DNA from: Mycetocola tolaasinivorans
Lineage (GTDB): Bacteria; Actinomycetota; Actinomycetes; Actinomycetales; Microbacteriaceae
Direction of reading: 5' to 3'
DNA length: 64,000 nt
Assembly (NCBI RefSeq): GCF_003667565.1
Contig: NZ_RCUX01000006.1
Span: 186,001 to 250,000 of the forward strand
The notes under the pieces: generated by a model
What the model was told of the DNA's origin: nothing
Databases searched by the model: none
Seen by the model: only the letters and a program-made list of their open reading frames with translations
Part shown: in pieces, positions 14,969 through 24,087 of the stretch
Position numbering within the stretch: the stretch's first letter is position 1
Layout of the letters: each line of letters starts with the position of its first letter
Program-made: the position numbers and the translations under genes

Positions 14969-15990
14969 CACTAGATCTGTTTTCCGTCTGGGCCCTCTGG
15001 TCCGCGATCGCGCTGTACGCGATCTCCTTTGTGGCGTTCTCCTTCGACCTCGCGCGGCGTAGCGCCGAGGTTACGGCCGCGGCCGACCGCGCCGCTGAGG
15101 AGGCGTCCGCGCAGGCCGCCGGCTCGGAGGGTGGCATGCTCGCGAACGCCGCAGCCGGTTCCCGCGGGGGTCGTGCCGCCGGTGGTACCCTCACCCTCGA
15201 GGAGAACCACGCGGGTTCGGTGACCGCGAGCCGGTCGATCTCGCTGCGCATCGGTGTCTCGCTGGCCGTGCTCGGTTTCCTCGTGCACCTCGCCGCCGTC
15301 ATCACCCGTGGTGTGGCCGCCGAGCGTGTGCCGTGGGCAAACATGTACGAGTTCGCGATGACCGGCACCGCCGTGATCGTGGCCGTATTCCTCATCGCCC
15401 TGACCCGGGTTGACCTCCGCTTCCTCGGCGCGTTCATCATGGGCCTCATCGTGATTCTGCTGGGCCTCGCCTCGCTGAACTTCTATATCGAGGTCGCCCC
15501 GCTGCCGCCGGCACTGCAGTCCGCCTGGCTCGTGATCCACGTGTTCGTGGCCACCACCGGTACCGGATTCTTCTTCCTCGGCTTCGCCCTGACCGCTCTC
15601 CAGCTGATCCAGGCACGCCGCGAGGCCGCGGGCACCGCGCTCACCGCGAAGCGCTTCCGCTTCATGGCGACCCTGCCGAGCTCGCAGCGCCTCGACAACC
15701 TGTCGTACCGCGTCAACATCATCGGATTCATCCTGTGGACCTTCACCCTGATCGCCGGTGCGATCTGGGCCGAGGCCGCGTGGGGCCGGTACTGGGGTTG
15801 GGATGTCAAGGAGGTGTGGACCTTCATCATCTGGGTGATCTACGCCGGATACATCCACGCCCGCGCAACCCGCGGCTGGCGCGGAAACCGCGCCGCCTGG
15901 CTGTCGATGATCGGTGCCGCCACCGTGCTGTTCAACTTCACCGTGGTCAACCTGTTCTTCAAGGGTCTGCACGCCTACTCGGGCCTGTAA
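14965..15990 (+). CDS. ccsB: CcsB/ResC haem-handling cytochrome c synthase subunit
   Basis: 341 residues, eight or so membrane helices, with the haem-binding tryptophan-rich WWD-type motif YWGWDVKEVWTFIIW and conserved His residues (IHVFVATTGTGFF; YIHARATRGW; LHAYSGL). It delivers and ligates haem on the outer face together with ResB. GTG 14965 overlaps the resB stop. The final operon gene; a strong hairpin follows at 16009. A haem-copper or bc1-type respiratory chain is implied. Confidence 0.93.
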   Translation: MTLDLFSVWALWSAIALYAISFVAFSFDLARRSAEVTAAADRAAEEASAQAAGSEGGMLANAAAGSRGGRAAGGTLTLEENHAGSVTASRSISLRIGVSLAVLGFLVHLAAVITRGVAAERVPWANMYEFAMTGTAVIVAVFLIALTRVDLRFLGAFIMGLIVILLGLASLNFYIEVAPLPPALQSAWLVIHVFVATTGTGFFFLGFALTALQLIQARREAAGTALTAKRFRFMATLPSSQRLDNLSYRVNIIGFILWTFTLIAGAIWAEAAWGRYWGWDVKEVWTFIIWVIYAGYIHARATRGWRGNRAAWLSMIGAATVLFNFTVVNLFFKGLHAYSGL

Positions 15991-16008
15991 ACCCGCAGCG
16001 CACCCTCC

Positions 16009-16042
16009 AAACGCCCCACGCCGAGAACGGCGTGGGGCGTTT
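16009..16042. terminator. Bidirectional intrinsic terminator
   Basis: AAACGCCCCACGCCG and complement around AGAA, ending GTTTG; between the converging ccsB and peptide-transport operons. Confidence 0.85.
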
Positions 16043-16064
16043 GTGTCCGTGGATTCCGATCAGG

Positions 16065-17783
16065 TTAGGCGGAGGCCCGCTGCTCGAGCCAGCGTTCGCG
16101 CCGGAGGGCCTGGGCGTCAGGATCGGGGAGCGGCGCGCTCAACACGAGTGCTCGGGTGTAGGGATCCTGCGGCTCCCGCAGCACCCGATCGGTGGGGCCG
16201 CGCTCGATGATGCGCCCACCGCGCAGTACCAGCACGCTGTGGCAGAGACTCTGCACCACAAACAGGTCGTGGCTGATGAACAGGCAGGCGAGCCTGCGTT
16301 CGGCCTGGATCTCGCGCAGCAGATCGAGAATCTCGGCCTGCACCGAGACATCGAGTGCCGATGTGGGCTCATCGGCGATCAGCAGTTGCGGCCGCAGCGC
16401 GAGCGCTCGCGCAATGCCCACTCGCTGCCGCTGACCGCCCGAAAGCTCGTGCGGGTAGCGCCCGCTCCAGGCAGCCGGAAGGCGCACCTGTTCGAGCAGG
16501 GTGGCCACCTCGGCTCGGATCGCCGCGGATCCGCGCACGCCCGAATGCTCTCGCAGGTGGCGGGCAACCCGGAGCGGCTCGGCGATCGACTCCCCGATGC
16601 TCTGGCGTGGGTTGAGCGACCCGGAGGGGCTCTGAAACACCATGCCGATACCGGCTCGGATGCGCCGCTGTTCGGCTCGGGAGACGCTCGCGAGTTCCCG
16701 GCCGGCGATGCGCACGGTCCCGCCGGTGAGCGGTGCCAGCCCGAGGAGGCTGCGCCCGATGCTCGACTTACCCGAACCGGATTCGCCGACCATACCCAGG
16801 GTTTCACCGGGACTGATCGTGAAGCTGATATCCCTCACCACGTCCGGCGTGCGGGCAAAGCGCGTGCGGTAGTTGACCCGGAGGTCGCGCACCTCGAGCA
16901 CCGGTGCCTCACCGTCCTCCGGCAGTGGCGGCGCGGGATCGGTACCGTCGGGCACCGCGGCCAGCAGCTCCCGCGTATAGGGCTCGGCCGGGGCGGTGAA
17001 GAGCCGGTGCACCGGTGCGGTCTCGACGATCCGGCCCGAGCGCAGCACGATCACGCGCCGCGCGAGATCCGCCACGACACCCATATCGTGGGTGATGATC
17101 GCGATCGCGGTGCCCAGCCGTGAATTCAGGGTGCGCAGTAGCTCAAGGATCTCCTGCTGAATCGTGACGTCCAGCGCGGTGGTTGGCTCATCGGCGAGTA
17201 GCAGCTCGGGCTCCGCCGCGAGGGCGAGGGCGATCACGATGCGCTGCAGCTGGCCGCCGGAAAAGCGGTGCGGGTAGTCTCGAGCCCGCCGGGTCGCCTC
17301 GGGAATGCCCACGAGCTCCAGCAGCTCGATGACGCGCGCCCGGCGCTCCTCGGCGCCCAGCGTGGGGCGATGTCGGCGGAGTACCGCGCCGATCTGGTGT
17401 TCGATGGTGGCCACCGGATCCAGCGCCGCCACCGGATCCTGAAACACCATCGCGGCGACCCGGCCACGCACCATGTTGAGCAGTGCCGGGGCCGCATCGA
17501 CGACCTCGGTACCGCCCACCCGGATGGATCCGGAAACCTCGGCATCCGCGGGCAGTAGCCCGAGGGTTGCGAGCGCCGTCACCGACTTTCCCGAACCCGA
17601 TTCGCCGACGATTGCGACGATCTCACCCGGGTAGACGCGCAGACTGACGCCGTCCACGGCGTAGCCCGCGGAACCGGCGAACCGGACCCGCAGGCTACGA
17701 ATATCGAGCAGGGCGGCGGGCTCGGTGCCTGCCACCCCCTCCGCCGGCGCTCTCGTCGCTCCCGCGAGACCTCCCTCAGGCAT
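16065..17783 (-). CDS. Fused DppD-DppF peptide ABC transporter ATPase
   Basis: 572 residues containing two complete ABC domains, so one protein does the work of DppD and DppF. Domain 1 (about 25-280): Walker A GESGSGKS, signature FSGGQLQRI, Walker B LLLADEPTTALD. Domain 2 (about 300-560): Walker A GESGSGKS, signature LSGGQRQRVGIARAL, Walker B LLIADEPTSALD, each followed by a switch His (ITHD, ISHD). It powers uptake through DppBC encoded upstream. ATG 17783 overlaps the M20 peptidase stop by 8 bases. It is the last gene of the operon. Confidence 0.92.
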   Translation of the reverse strand: MPEGGLAGATRAPAEGVAGTEPAALLDIRSLRVRFAGSAGYAVDGVSLRVYPGEIVAIVGESGSGKSVTALATLGLLPADAEVSGSIRVGGTEVVDAAPALLNMVRGRVAAMVFQDPVAALDPVATIEHQIGAVLRRHRPTLGAEERRARVIELLELVGIPEATRRARDYPHRFSGGQLQRIVIALALAAEPELLLADEPTTALDVTIQQEILELLRTLNSRLGTAIAIITHDMGVVADLARRVIVLRSGRIVETAPVHRLFTAPAEPYTRELLAAVPDGTDPAPPLPEDGEAPVLEVRDLRVNYRTRFARTPDVVRDISFTISPGETLGMVGESGSGKSSIGRSLLGLAPLTGGTVRIAGRELASVSRAEQRRIRAGIGMVFQSPSGSLNPRQSIGESIAEPLRVARHLREHSGVRGSAAIRAEVATLLEQVRLPAAWSGRYPHELSGGQRQRVGIARALALRPQLLIADEPTSALDVSVQAEILDLLREIQAERRLACLFISHDLFVVQSLCHSVLVLRGGRIIERGPTDRVLREPQDPYTRALVLSAPLPDPDAQALRRERWLEQRASA

Positions 17784-19287
17784 CGCCGAGTGCGCGGTCG
17801 AGTCGCGTGAGCGCGATGACGTAGATGCGGAACGCCGTGAAGAGGTTCTCGATGCTCACAAACTCGTCCGGGCCGTGCGGGGTACCGTTTTCGGCCGGGA
17901 TGAAATCGGGGCGGCGAACCGGGTGGTCCTCGGGCAGAACACCGGGGATGCGGCCGAGGCCCGGCCCAAACGTGATGGCGTTCGGGAGCACCCGGGAGTG
18001 TGTGCCGCCACCCATCGCAAACGGTTCGGCGGTGACACCGAGAACGGTGTTGAAGGTGTCCTGCAGCAGGGTCACGATCTCGTGGTCGCGGGCGATGTGG
18101 AACGGTGCGGCATCGGTGTGTCCCAGTACGTGCCCACCCACCGGTGCCACGGCCGCAGCGAGTGCGGCGAGGAGGTCGGCGCTGTCCACGGTGACGGGGT
18201 AGCGGATATCGAGGTGCAGCGCGATACCGCCCTCGTGCGGGCGAACGATGCCGCCGTTCTGGGTCAGCACCCCTGAGATTTCGTCATCCCGATCGGTGCC
18301 GGCACCGTGCCCGTACGGAGTTTCCAGGATCCGTGCGAGCGCGCCCGCGGCCGCTCGATCGGCGGCGTCCAGTAGCTCCGTGCCGTTGACTGTCAGGTCG
18401 AGGGCGAGCAGGCCACGCGCGAGCAGCAGGATCGCGTTGCGGGTGCCGTCGGGGAATGCCGCGTGTCCGGACTGTCCGCGTGCGTGCAGCACCGCGCCCG
18501 CATCGTCGCCCTGCACGGACAGCGTCTCGCGCAGCTCGACATCGGTGAGTGCGGCGATCGCGGTCTCCAGCTCGGCCACGCCCACACCGGTGAGGGCGAT
18601 CGTCGCGGTCGCGGGGACCGCGTTTTCGGCCACCCCGGCGCTCAGCGTCGACAGCCGCGGCCCGGCCGGAATGAACAGGCGCGGATTGAGCCCGCCCTTC
18701 TGCGCGAAGTTCACCGGGAACGGCCCATCGGTGACCAGCGAAATCTGCGGCACCGGGCCGTGCTCAGCGTAGTAGGCGAGATCCTCCATACCGGACTCTT
18801 CGGCACCGCCGTAGATGATGCGCAGGCGTCGCGTCAGCGGAATCTCGAGTTCGCGGAACGCCCGGAGGAGGTAGAGGTCGATCACCGCCGGGCCCTTGTT
18901 ATCCGAGGCTCCGCGTCCGATCACAAAGCCGTCGCGCTCGAACGGCGCATACGGTTCCACCGTCCAGTTGTCACCCGCGGGTACCACGTCGAGGTGAGAG
19001 GCAAGGCCGATCTCGGGCTGGCCCGGCTGGCCGTCGGCGAGCACCGTCACGGCATAGCCATCCACATCCGCGGTCTCGAAGCCCAGCTCGCTCGCGCGGG
19101 CCACCGCGCGGTCGAGAATCCGCCGTACCTCGACGCCGAACGGTTCGCCCGGCCCGGTGCCCTCGGTGCGCACACTCGGGATGGCAACCCAGTCGATAAT
19201 GTCGGCGATAATCTCTTCGCGGTGCGATTCCAGCCAGGAATCCACCCGCGCCAGCAGGTCTACTTCGGAGGGGGAGAGCTCGGTCAT
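17776..19287 (-). CDS. M20-family dipeptidase (PepV/Sapep-like)
   Basis: 503 residues of a cytoplasmic dinuclear zinc peptidase: metal site 1 in IGLASHLDVVPAGDNW, metal site 2 GRGASDNKGP, the catalytic Glu pair in GGAEESGMED, and the C-terminal ligand segment GGGTHSRVLPN. A lid domain (FIPAGPRLSTLSAG to the middle) matches long M20 dipeptidases. It is encoded between the permease DppC (ATGA overlap) and the ATPase DppDF (8-base overlap), which implies equal expression and immediate cleavage of imported dipeptides (inference). ATG 19287 is used because it lies in that overlap; the longer open frame runs through dppC. Confidence 0.88.
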   Translation of the reverse strand: MTELSPSEVDLLARVDSWLESHREEIIADIIDWVAIPSVRTEGTGPGEPFGVEVRRILDRAVARASELGFETADVDGYAVTVLADGQPGQPEIGLASHLDVVPAGDNWTVEPYAPFERDGFVIGRGASDNKGPAVIDLYLLRAFRELEIPLTRRLRIIYGGAEESGMEDLAYYAEHGPVPQISLVTDGPFPVNFAQKGGLNPRLFIPAGPRLSTLSAGVAENAVPATATIALTGVGVAELETAIAALTDVELRETLSVQGDDAGAVLHARGQSGHAAFPDGTRNAILLLARGLLALDLTVNGTELLDAADRAAAGALARILETPYGHGAGTDRDDEISGVLTQNGGIVRPHEGGIALHLDIRYPVTVDSADLLAALAAAVAPVGGHVLGHTDAAPFHIARDHEIVTLLQDTFNTVLGVTAEPFAMGGGTHSRVLPNAITFGPGLGRIPGVLPEDHPVRRPDFIPAENGTPHGPDEFVSIENLFTAFRIYVIALTRLDRALGDA

Positions 19288-20219
19288 GGTGTTACTCGCT
19301 TTCGGTTGGAGAGACGCGGAATGGGGTTGGCGGAGAGGGCACGGCGCGGCTGCAGATCGCGCAGCAGCGCGCCGCCGCGCGGGGCAAGGGTGGTGGCAAG
19401 GGCCTCGCCGACGAGATTGATGGCGAGTACCATCAGCACGATCGCGGCCCCCGGCGGAATCCACAGCCACCACTCGGAGGACAGCACGCGCATGCTCTGC
19501 GCGGCGGTGAGCATATTGCCCCAGCTCGGATCGGGCTGGGCGACGCCGAGCCCGAGGAAGCTCAGCGCGGCCTCGGCGAGGATCCCGCCGGCCACAGCGA
19601 GGGTCGCGTTGACGAGGATCGGGCCGTACGCGTTACGCAGCAGGTGCGTGCCGATAACGCGCAGCGGCCGGGCACCCACCGCGCGGGCTGCCAGCACGTA
19701 CTCGCGCTCGCGCAGGGAGAGCAGCTCGGCCCGTACCAGGCGGGCAAGGCCGGTCCAGTTCAGGATCCCGATGATCAGGATCACGTTCCACACACTCGCC
19801 CCAAACAGCGCGGCCAGGGTGATCGCGATGGCGTAGAACGGGAAGCACATCACGATCTCGGTGAAGCGCATCAGTACGGTGTCGATCCGGCCGCCGAAGT
19901 AGCCGGCGGCGGCCCCCACGCTCACGCCGATGATGACCTGCAGCAGCACCGCCGCGATGCCCACGAGCACCGAGATCCGGCCGCCGTGCAGGAGGCGGGA
20001 GAACACGTCTCGGCCGAGCGCGTCGGTGCCGAGCAGGTGGCCGTTTCCCGGCGGTGCCTCGAGGTGTGCGAGGTCAATCTCGTTGGGGCCGAAGCTCGTG
20101 AGGAGAGGGGCCGCGAGCGCCGCGGCGATGATGACGGCGAGGATGCTCGCCCCTGTTACAAACAGCGGCTGGCGCAGCAGCCGATGCCAGACGCGCGGGG
20201 TCGTATCGGTGGTACTCAT
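19284..20219 (-). CDS. DppC-type peptide ABC permease
   Basis: 311 residues with six membrane helices and the permease EAA loop (EYVLAARAVGARPLRVIGTH) that contacts the ATPase. The family N-terminal segment is present (GTDALGRDVFSRLLHGGRIS). It overlaps dppB and the M20 gene by 4 bases each (ATGA), showing tight translational coupling. Confidence 0.92.
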   Translation of the reverse strand: MSTTDTTPRVWHRLLRQPLFVTGASILAVIIAAALAAPLLTSFGPNEIDLAHLEAPPGNGHLLGTDALGRDVFSRLLHGGRISVLVGIAAVLLQVIIGVSVGAAAGYFGGRIDTVLMRFTEIVMCFPFYAIAITLAALFGASVWNVILIIGILNWTGLARLVRAELLSLREREYVLAARAVGARPLRVIGTHLLRNAYGPILVNATLAVAGGILAEAALSFLGLGVAQPDPSWGNMLTAAQSMRVLSSEWWLWIPPGAAIVLMVLAINLVGEALATTLAPRGGALLRDLQPRRALSANPIPRLSNRKRVTP

Positions 20220-21181
20220 CGGGCTACCCGCACTCTCGGATCGACGATGGCGTAGATCACGTCGGCCAGCAGGTTGGCGACCACGGTGATCACGGCCAGG
20301 AACATGATGATGCCCATCAGGAGCGCATAGTCGCGGTTCTGGACGGCCTCAAAGTTGAGCCGCCCGATCCCGGGCCAGCTAAACACCGTCTCCGTGAGCA
20401 GCGCCCCGGAAAGAAGCGCGGGAATCTCCAGGCTGATGATCGTGATGAGCGGCTTGGCCGCATTCTTGAGCACGCTGCCCCAGAGCACCTCACCGGGCTT
20501 TGCGCCCAGAGCAAACTGGGTGCGCACAAAGTCGAGGCCCAGGATCTCGCTCACGCCGGTACGCAGATAACGGCTACACACGGCGATGTTGACGGTCGCG
20601 AGCGTGAGGGCGGGCAGGATCAGGTGCCGCGCCACGTCCACGACGCCGGCGAAACCGCTCGCGTCGGCCCCGACCGTGACCACACCCGAACTCGGGAGCC
20701 AGCGCAGGTCGGCCGCGAAAATCTTGATCAGCAGCATGCCCAGGAAAAACGTCGGAACCGAGAGGGCCACGAACGAGAGGATCGAGATGATCAGGTCGCG
20801 GCCGGTGTCGCGCCGCAGGCCCTGGAAGATCCCCACCGGGAGGGCGACGAGCAGGGTGATCGCGAGGGCGGATCCGGCCAGCAGCACGGTGTTCCCGACC
20901 CGACTGGCGACGATCTGCGACACCGGGGCACCGTACTGGATCGAATACCCGAGGTCTCCGGTGACGGCCCGACCCGCCCACTTCAGGTACTTCACCCAGA
21001 GCGGATCGTAGTATCCCACCCGGTTCAGCAGTTCGGCCTTTTGCTCGGGGGAGGCGTTGGGATCGATCATGCTCACGTACGGGTCGCCCGGTTGGAGCAC
21101 CACGAGCGTAAACACGATGATCGAAATACCCAGGAGCACCGGCAGTGCGATGAGCACCCGGCGCAGGAGATAACGAAGCAT
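20216..21181 (-). CDS. DppB-type peptide ABC permease
   Basis: 321 residues, six membrane helices, N-terminal MLRYLLRRVLIALPVLLGIS and conserved GDPYVSM, GDLGYSIQYGAPV, and the EAA region GLDFVRTQFALGAKPGEVLW. It forms the membrane channel with DppC. A 12-bp-stem hairpin at 21196-21224 separates it from the binding-protein gene upstream. Confidence 0.92.
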   Translation of the reverse strand: MLRYLLRRVLIALPVLLGISIIVFTLVVLQPGDPYVSMIDPNASPEQKAELLNRVGYYDPLWVKYLKWAGRAVTGDLGYSIQYGAPVSQIVASRVGNTVLLAGSALAITLLVALPVGIFQGLRRDTGRDLIISILSFVALSVPTFFLGMLLIKIFAADLRWLPSSGVVTVGADASGFAGVVDVARHLILPALTLATVNIAVCSRYLRTGVSEILGLDFVRTQFALGAKPGEVLWGSVLKNAAKPLITIISLEIPALLSGALLTETVFSWPGIGRLNFEAVQNRDYALLMGIIMFLAVITVVANLLADVIYAIVDPRVRVAR

Positions 21182-21195
21182 GGAAATCCTTCACT

Positions 21196-21224
21196 GGCGG
21201 GGCGGCCGCTCTGGCCGCCCCGCC
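21196..21224 (-). terminator. Intercistronic hairpin between binding protein and permease genes
   Basis: GGCGGGGCGGCC and its complement around GCTCT, with no T-run. Such hairpins after a solute-binding-protein gene commonly stabilise or partly terminate the upstream message so that the binding protein is made in excess. Confidence 0.6.
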
Positions 21225-21246
21225 TCGAAATGGGTGGCGGGAGGAG

Positions 21247-22890
21247 CTATCCCTTCACCGTCCACTCGTTCACACCATTGAAGGTTTCGTACGGGTACGG
21301 GGTGAACTTAGTGACCGTCGGCGAGACGGCGAACCCGACGTTCGGGATGTACAGCCAGGCCCGCAGCGCGATCCTGTTGATCTCAGTAAGCCATTCGCCC
21401 ACGGCCTTCTTCCGAGCTGAGTCGTCGATGGTGGAGTTGAACTCGGTCGCGAGGGTGGTCAGCGCGGGGGACTCATAGCGCTCCCACCAGTGGTTGTTCG
21501 AGTACTGGCCGGGGCGGAACGATCCACCCATCAGGACACCGTCAAAGCTGGTTTCGGGGTTTTGCAGGATGGCCAGGGTCGAGTTGAAGTCGGCCGAGAC
21601 GAGCTGCACGTCGATACCGATGTCTTTCAGATTCGACTGAATGATCGGAGCCGAGAGCTCGCGGGTCTTGTTTCCGGTGGGGAAGTTCAGCGTGAGTGTC
21701 AGCCTCTCGCCACCCTTTTCGCGGATACCGTCGCCATCGGAATCGACCCAGCCGGCCTCCTCGAGCAGCGCGGCGGCACGCTTGGGATCAAACGCGTAGT
21801 CGTCGATGCCGCTGGCCGGGTAGTACGGATCCTTCGGATGGGCGTTGGTATTGAACAGGGTACCGTGGCCGTAGAGCAGGCTGTCGATGATGCCCTGACG
21901 GTTGATTCCGGTCACGACGGCCTGTCGCACGCGCTCATCCGCGAACTTCGGGTTCTTGGTGTCCAGGGTGAGGTACTGCGCGCTGGTTCCGGTCTGCTCC
22001 ACGATCTTCACGCCGGCGGTCTCGTAGGTATCGAGATCGGCCCTGTTGAAGGAGGAGAGCTCGGCCACATCGAGCTCGCCGTTGATCAGCTGAGTCTGCG
22101 CGGTTTCGGCGTTGGTCACCTTAAAGATCAGGCTGCCGAGCTTGGGAGCCCCGCCGAAGTACTTCTCGTTTCGGGTGAGGGACACATACTGGTCGGAGAC
22201 GAACTTGTCGAAGACGAACGGTCCGGTTCCGACCGGGTGGGTGAGCAGTTCGGTGGCGTCGTTCCACTGTGCCACGGGGGTGCCCTCCCACACGTGCTTG
22301 GCGAGCACGGGGCGATCGGCGAAGTAGGACAGCGCGGCGGCGTAGGGCTTGTCGAAGGTGAACGCGACCGTCTGCGGATCCACCACCTGGATGCCCTCCA
22401 GCGTGGTGCTGGCACCCGAGTGGTAGGCCTCGAATCCGCTCAGCTGCTGGGCGAACTCGGGGGTGTCCAGGGGGAACGCGGGATCCGCGGTGGCCGTATA
22501 GGTGAAAGCCACGTCCTCGGCGGTGAGCGGCTTGCCATCGTGCCAGGTGACATCGGTGGGCAGGGTGAAGGTCAGGGTGCGGCCGTCTTCGGAGTACTCA
22601 AAGCCCTTGGCGAGTGAGGGCTGATAGCCCTGCTTTTCATCCAGCACCACGAGGCGGCTGTAGACGTTGAAGATCACCGCGCGGTCGTAGTCGGTGAAGT
22701 AGAGCAGGGGGTTGAAGGTGCCCTTGGGGTTGCTCCAGATGGCGTAGCGCAGGGTGCCGTTATTGGCACTCGCGGCGGTCTTGCCGCCGGTGCCGGGGGT
22801 CTCGCCGGCGGCCGTGTTGACGCAGCCGGTGAGGAGAAGCGCGGCGGCCGTGACTGCGGCCAGCAGCGCCTTCGAGGATCGTGAGGGCAT
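21247..22890 (-). CDS. Peptide/oligopeptide substrate-binding lipoprotein (SBP family 5)
   Basis: 547 residues: lipoprotein signal MPSRSSKALLAAVTAAALLLTGC, then a family 5 extracellular binding domain (LRYAIWSNPKGTFNPLL; VTWHDGKPLTAEDVAFTYTA; THPVGTGPFVFDKFVSDQ; YDDYAFDPKRAA-type C half). It captures peptides for DppBC-DppDF. An M20 dipeptidase in the operon favours small peptides, but nickel or glycoside ligands cannot be excluded from sequence alone. It is the first transporter gene, 82 bases after menC. Confidence 0.88.
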   Translation of the reverse strand: MPSRSSKALLAAVTAAALLLTGCVNTAAGETPGTGGKTAASANNGTLRYAIWSNPKGTFNPLLYFTDYDRAVIFNVYSRLVVLDEKQGYQPSLAKGFEYSEDGRTLTFTLPTDVTWHDGKPLTAEDVAFTYTATADPAFPLDTPEFAQQLSGFEAYHSGASTTLEGIQVVDPQTVAFTFDKPYAAALSYFADRPVLAKHVWEGTPVAQWNDATELLTHPVGTGPFVFDKFVSDQYVSLTRNEKYFGGAPKLGSLIFKVTNAETAQTQLINGELDVAELSSFNRADLDTYETAGVKIVEQTGTSAQYLTLDTKNPKFADERVRQAVVTGINRQGIIDSLLYGHGTLFNTNAHPKDPYYPASGIDDYAFDPKRAAALLEEAGWVDSDGDGIREKGGERLTLTLNFPTGNKTRELSAPIIQSNLKDIGIDVQLVSADFNSTLAILQNPETSFDGVLMGGSFRPGQYSNNHWWERYESPALTTLATEFNSTIDDSARKKAVGEWLTEINRIALRAWLYIPNVGFAVSPTVTKFTPYPYETFNGVNEWTVKG

Positions 22891-22972
22891 GGTGCTCCAG
22901 GGTGGGAGTGGTCGGTGTTTCGACCACGCTATAGAGCGTCCCCGGAGTTTTCAGGACAAAAGTTATGGTGAG

Positions 22973-24010
22973 TTAAGAAGTGACCCGGTTCGTCATATTT
23001 GACGCGGATGAACCCGGTTCCGCTAACACGTGCAGGCACGCGCGCACGCGATCAAACCACCAGTCACGGCGCTCGGGGGCGGCCACGAAGCGCGTCAGAA
23101 GGTCGGGATTCACGTCGATGCGTTCCGCGTGAATGACGCCGTTTTCCGGGACAAGTGGGGCATCGGTGACATCCGCCGCGAGCAGCGCCGCGGTACCGAG
23201 GCCGCACGCAAACGAGAGATCGGGCAGCGAGGCGGCGAGGCGTGCGCCCATCGAGAGTCCGACCGAGGTGTCGAGGGCGCTTGACACAACCACCGGGAGC
23301 CCGGCTGCGGCCACGATGTCGCGAGCGCGGGCAATACCGCCGAGTGGCTGTGCCTTGATTACCAGCAGATCCGCGGCCCCGGCACGAGCGACGGCGAGTG
23401 GATCCTCGGCCTTACGCACGCTCTCATCCGCGGCGATCCGCGCCCCGAGACCGGCGATGCGCGTGCGCAGCTCGGCGAGCTCGGGCACGGTGGCGCACGG
23501 CTGCTCGGCGTATTCCAGGCCGTAGGGAGCCAGGGCTTCGAGCGCGATTTCGGCCTCGGTGACGCTCCAGCCGCCGTTGGCATCCACCCGGATCAGCCCG
23601 CCGGGGCCGAGCGCCGCCCGGACGGCCGCGACCCGCTCGACGTCCTGGGCAAGCGTGCCGCCCCGCTCAGCCACCTTTACCTTCGCCGTGGTGCAGCCGG
23701 GAAAGCGCGCGAGCACCCGCGGCACCTCGGCGGCGGGGACGGCGGGCACTGTGGCGTTTACCGCCACCTCGGTGCGCAGCAGTGTGGGCTCGGGGGCATA
23801 GGCAAAGTCGATGGCGGCGGCGAGCCAGGTCGAGGCCTCGGCGGGCAGGTACTCCACAAACGGTGAGAACTCGCTCCAGCCGCGGGGCCCCTCGAAAACC
23901 AGCGCCTCGCGCCGGTCGAGCCCGCGAAATCGCGTGTTCAGCGGGAGGTCCACCACGTGGGCGGTGGCCAGGATGTCCTCCGCGCGGAGGCCGAAGTCGA
24001 GGGGCTGCAT
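22973..24010 (-). CDS. menC: o-Succinylbenzoate synthase (enolase superfamily)
   Basis: 345 residues. Typical actinobacterial MenC start (LNTRFRGLDRREALVFEGP, SEFSPFVEYLP). Active-site elements of the muconate-lactonising subgroup are all visible: KVK (TAKVKVAE), metal ligands RVDANGGW, EYAEQP and IAADES, and the second catalytic Lys in VIKAQPLGG. It dehydrates SHCHC to o-succinylbenzoate in menaquinone synthesis. It sits apart from menB-E-A-D-F-G and directly upstream of the dipeptide ABC operon on the same strand. An N-acylamino-acid racemase or dipeptide epimerase role is a weaker alternative. A weak leaderless -10 (CAGAAT) lies 6 bases upstream of ATG 24010. Confidence 0.85.
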   Translation of the reverse strand: MQPLDFGLRAEDILATAHVVDLPLNTRFRGLDRREALVFEGPRGWSEFSPFVEYLPAEASTWLAAAIDFAYAPEPTLLRTEVAVNATVPAVPAAEVPRVLARFPGCTTAKVKVAERGGTLAQDVERVAAVRAALGPGGLIRVDANGGWSVTEAEIALEALAPYGLEYAEQPCATVPELAELRTRIAGLGARIAADESVRKAEDPLAVARAGAADLLVIKAQPLGGIARARDIVAAAGLPVVVSSALDTSVGLSMGARLAASLPDLSFACGLGTAALLAADVTDAPLVPENGVIHAERIDVNPDLLTRFVAAPERRDWWFDRVRACLHVLAEPGSSASNMTNRVTS

Positions 24011-24075
24011 GGTTCCATTCTGCGCCGTTTTCGCCCGGCGCGCACGCGGCGTGGGTGCGGATGGTGCCCGCCCGC

Positions 24076-24081
24076 TAGTCT
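24076..24081 (+). promoter_or_regulatory. Leaderless -10 box for the GntR regulator
   Basis: TAGTCT, spacer GGGGGC, ATG 24088. Confidence 0.5.
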
Positions 24082-24087
24082 GGGGGC

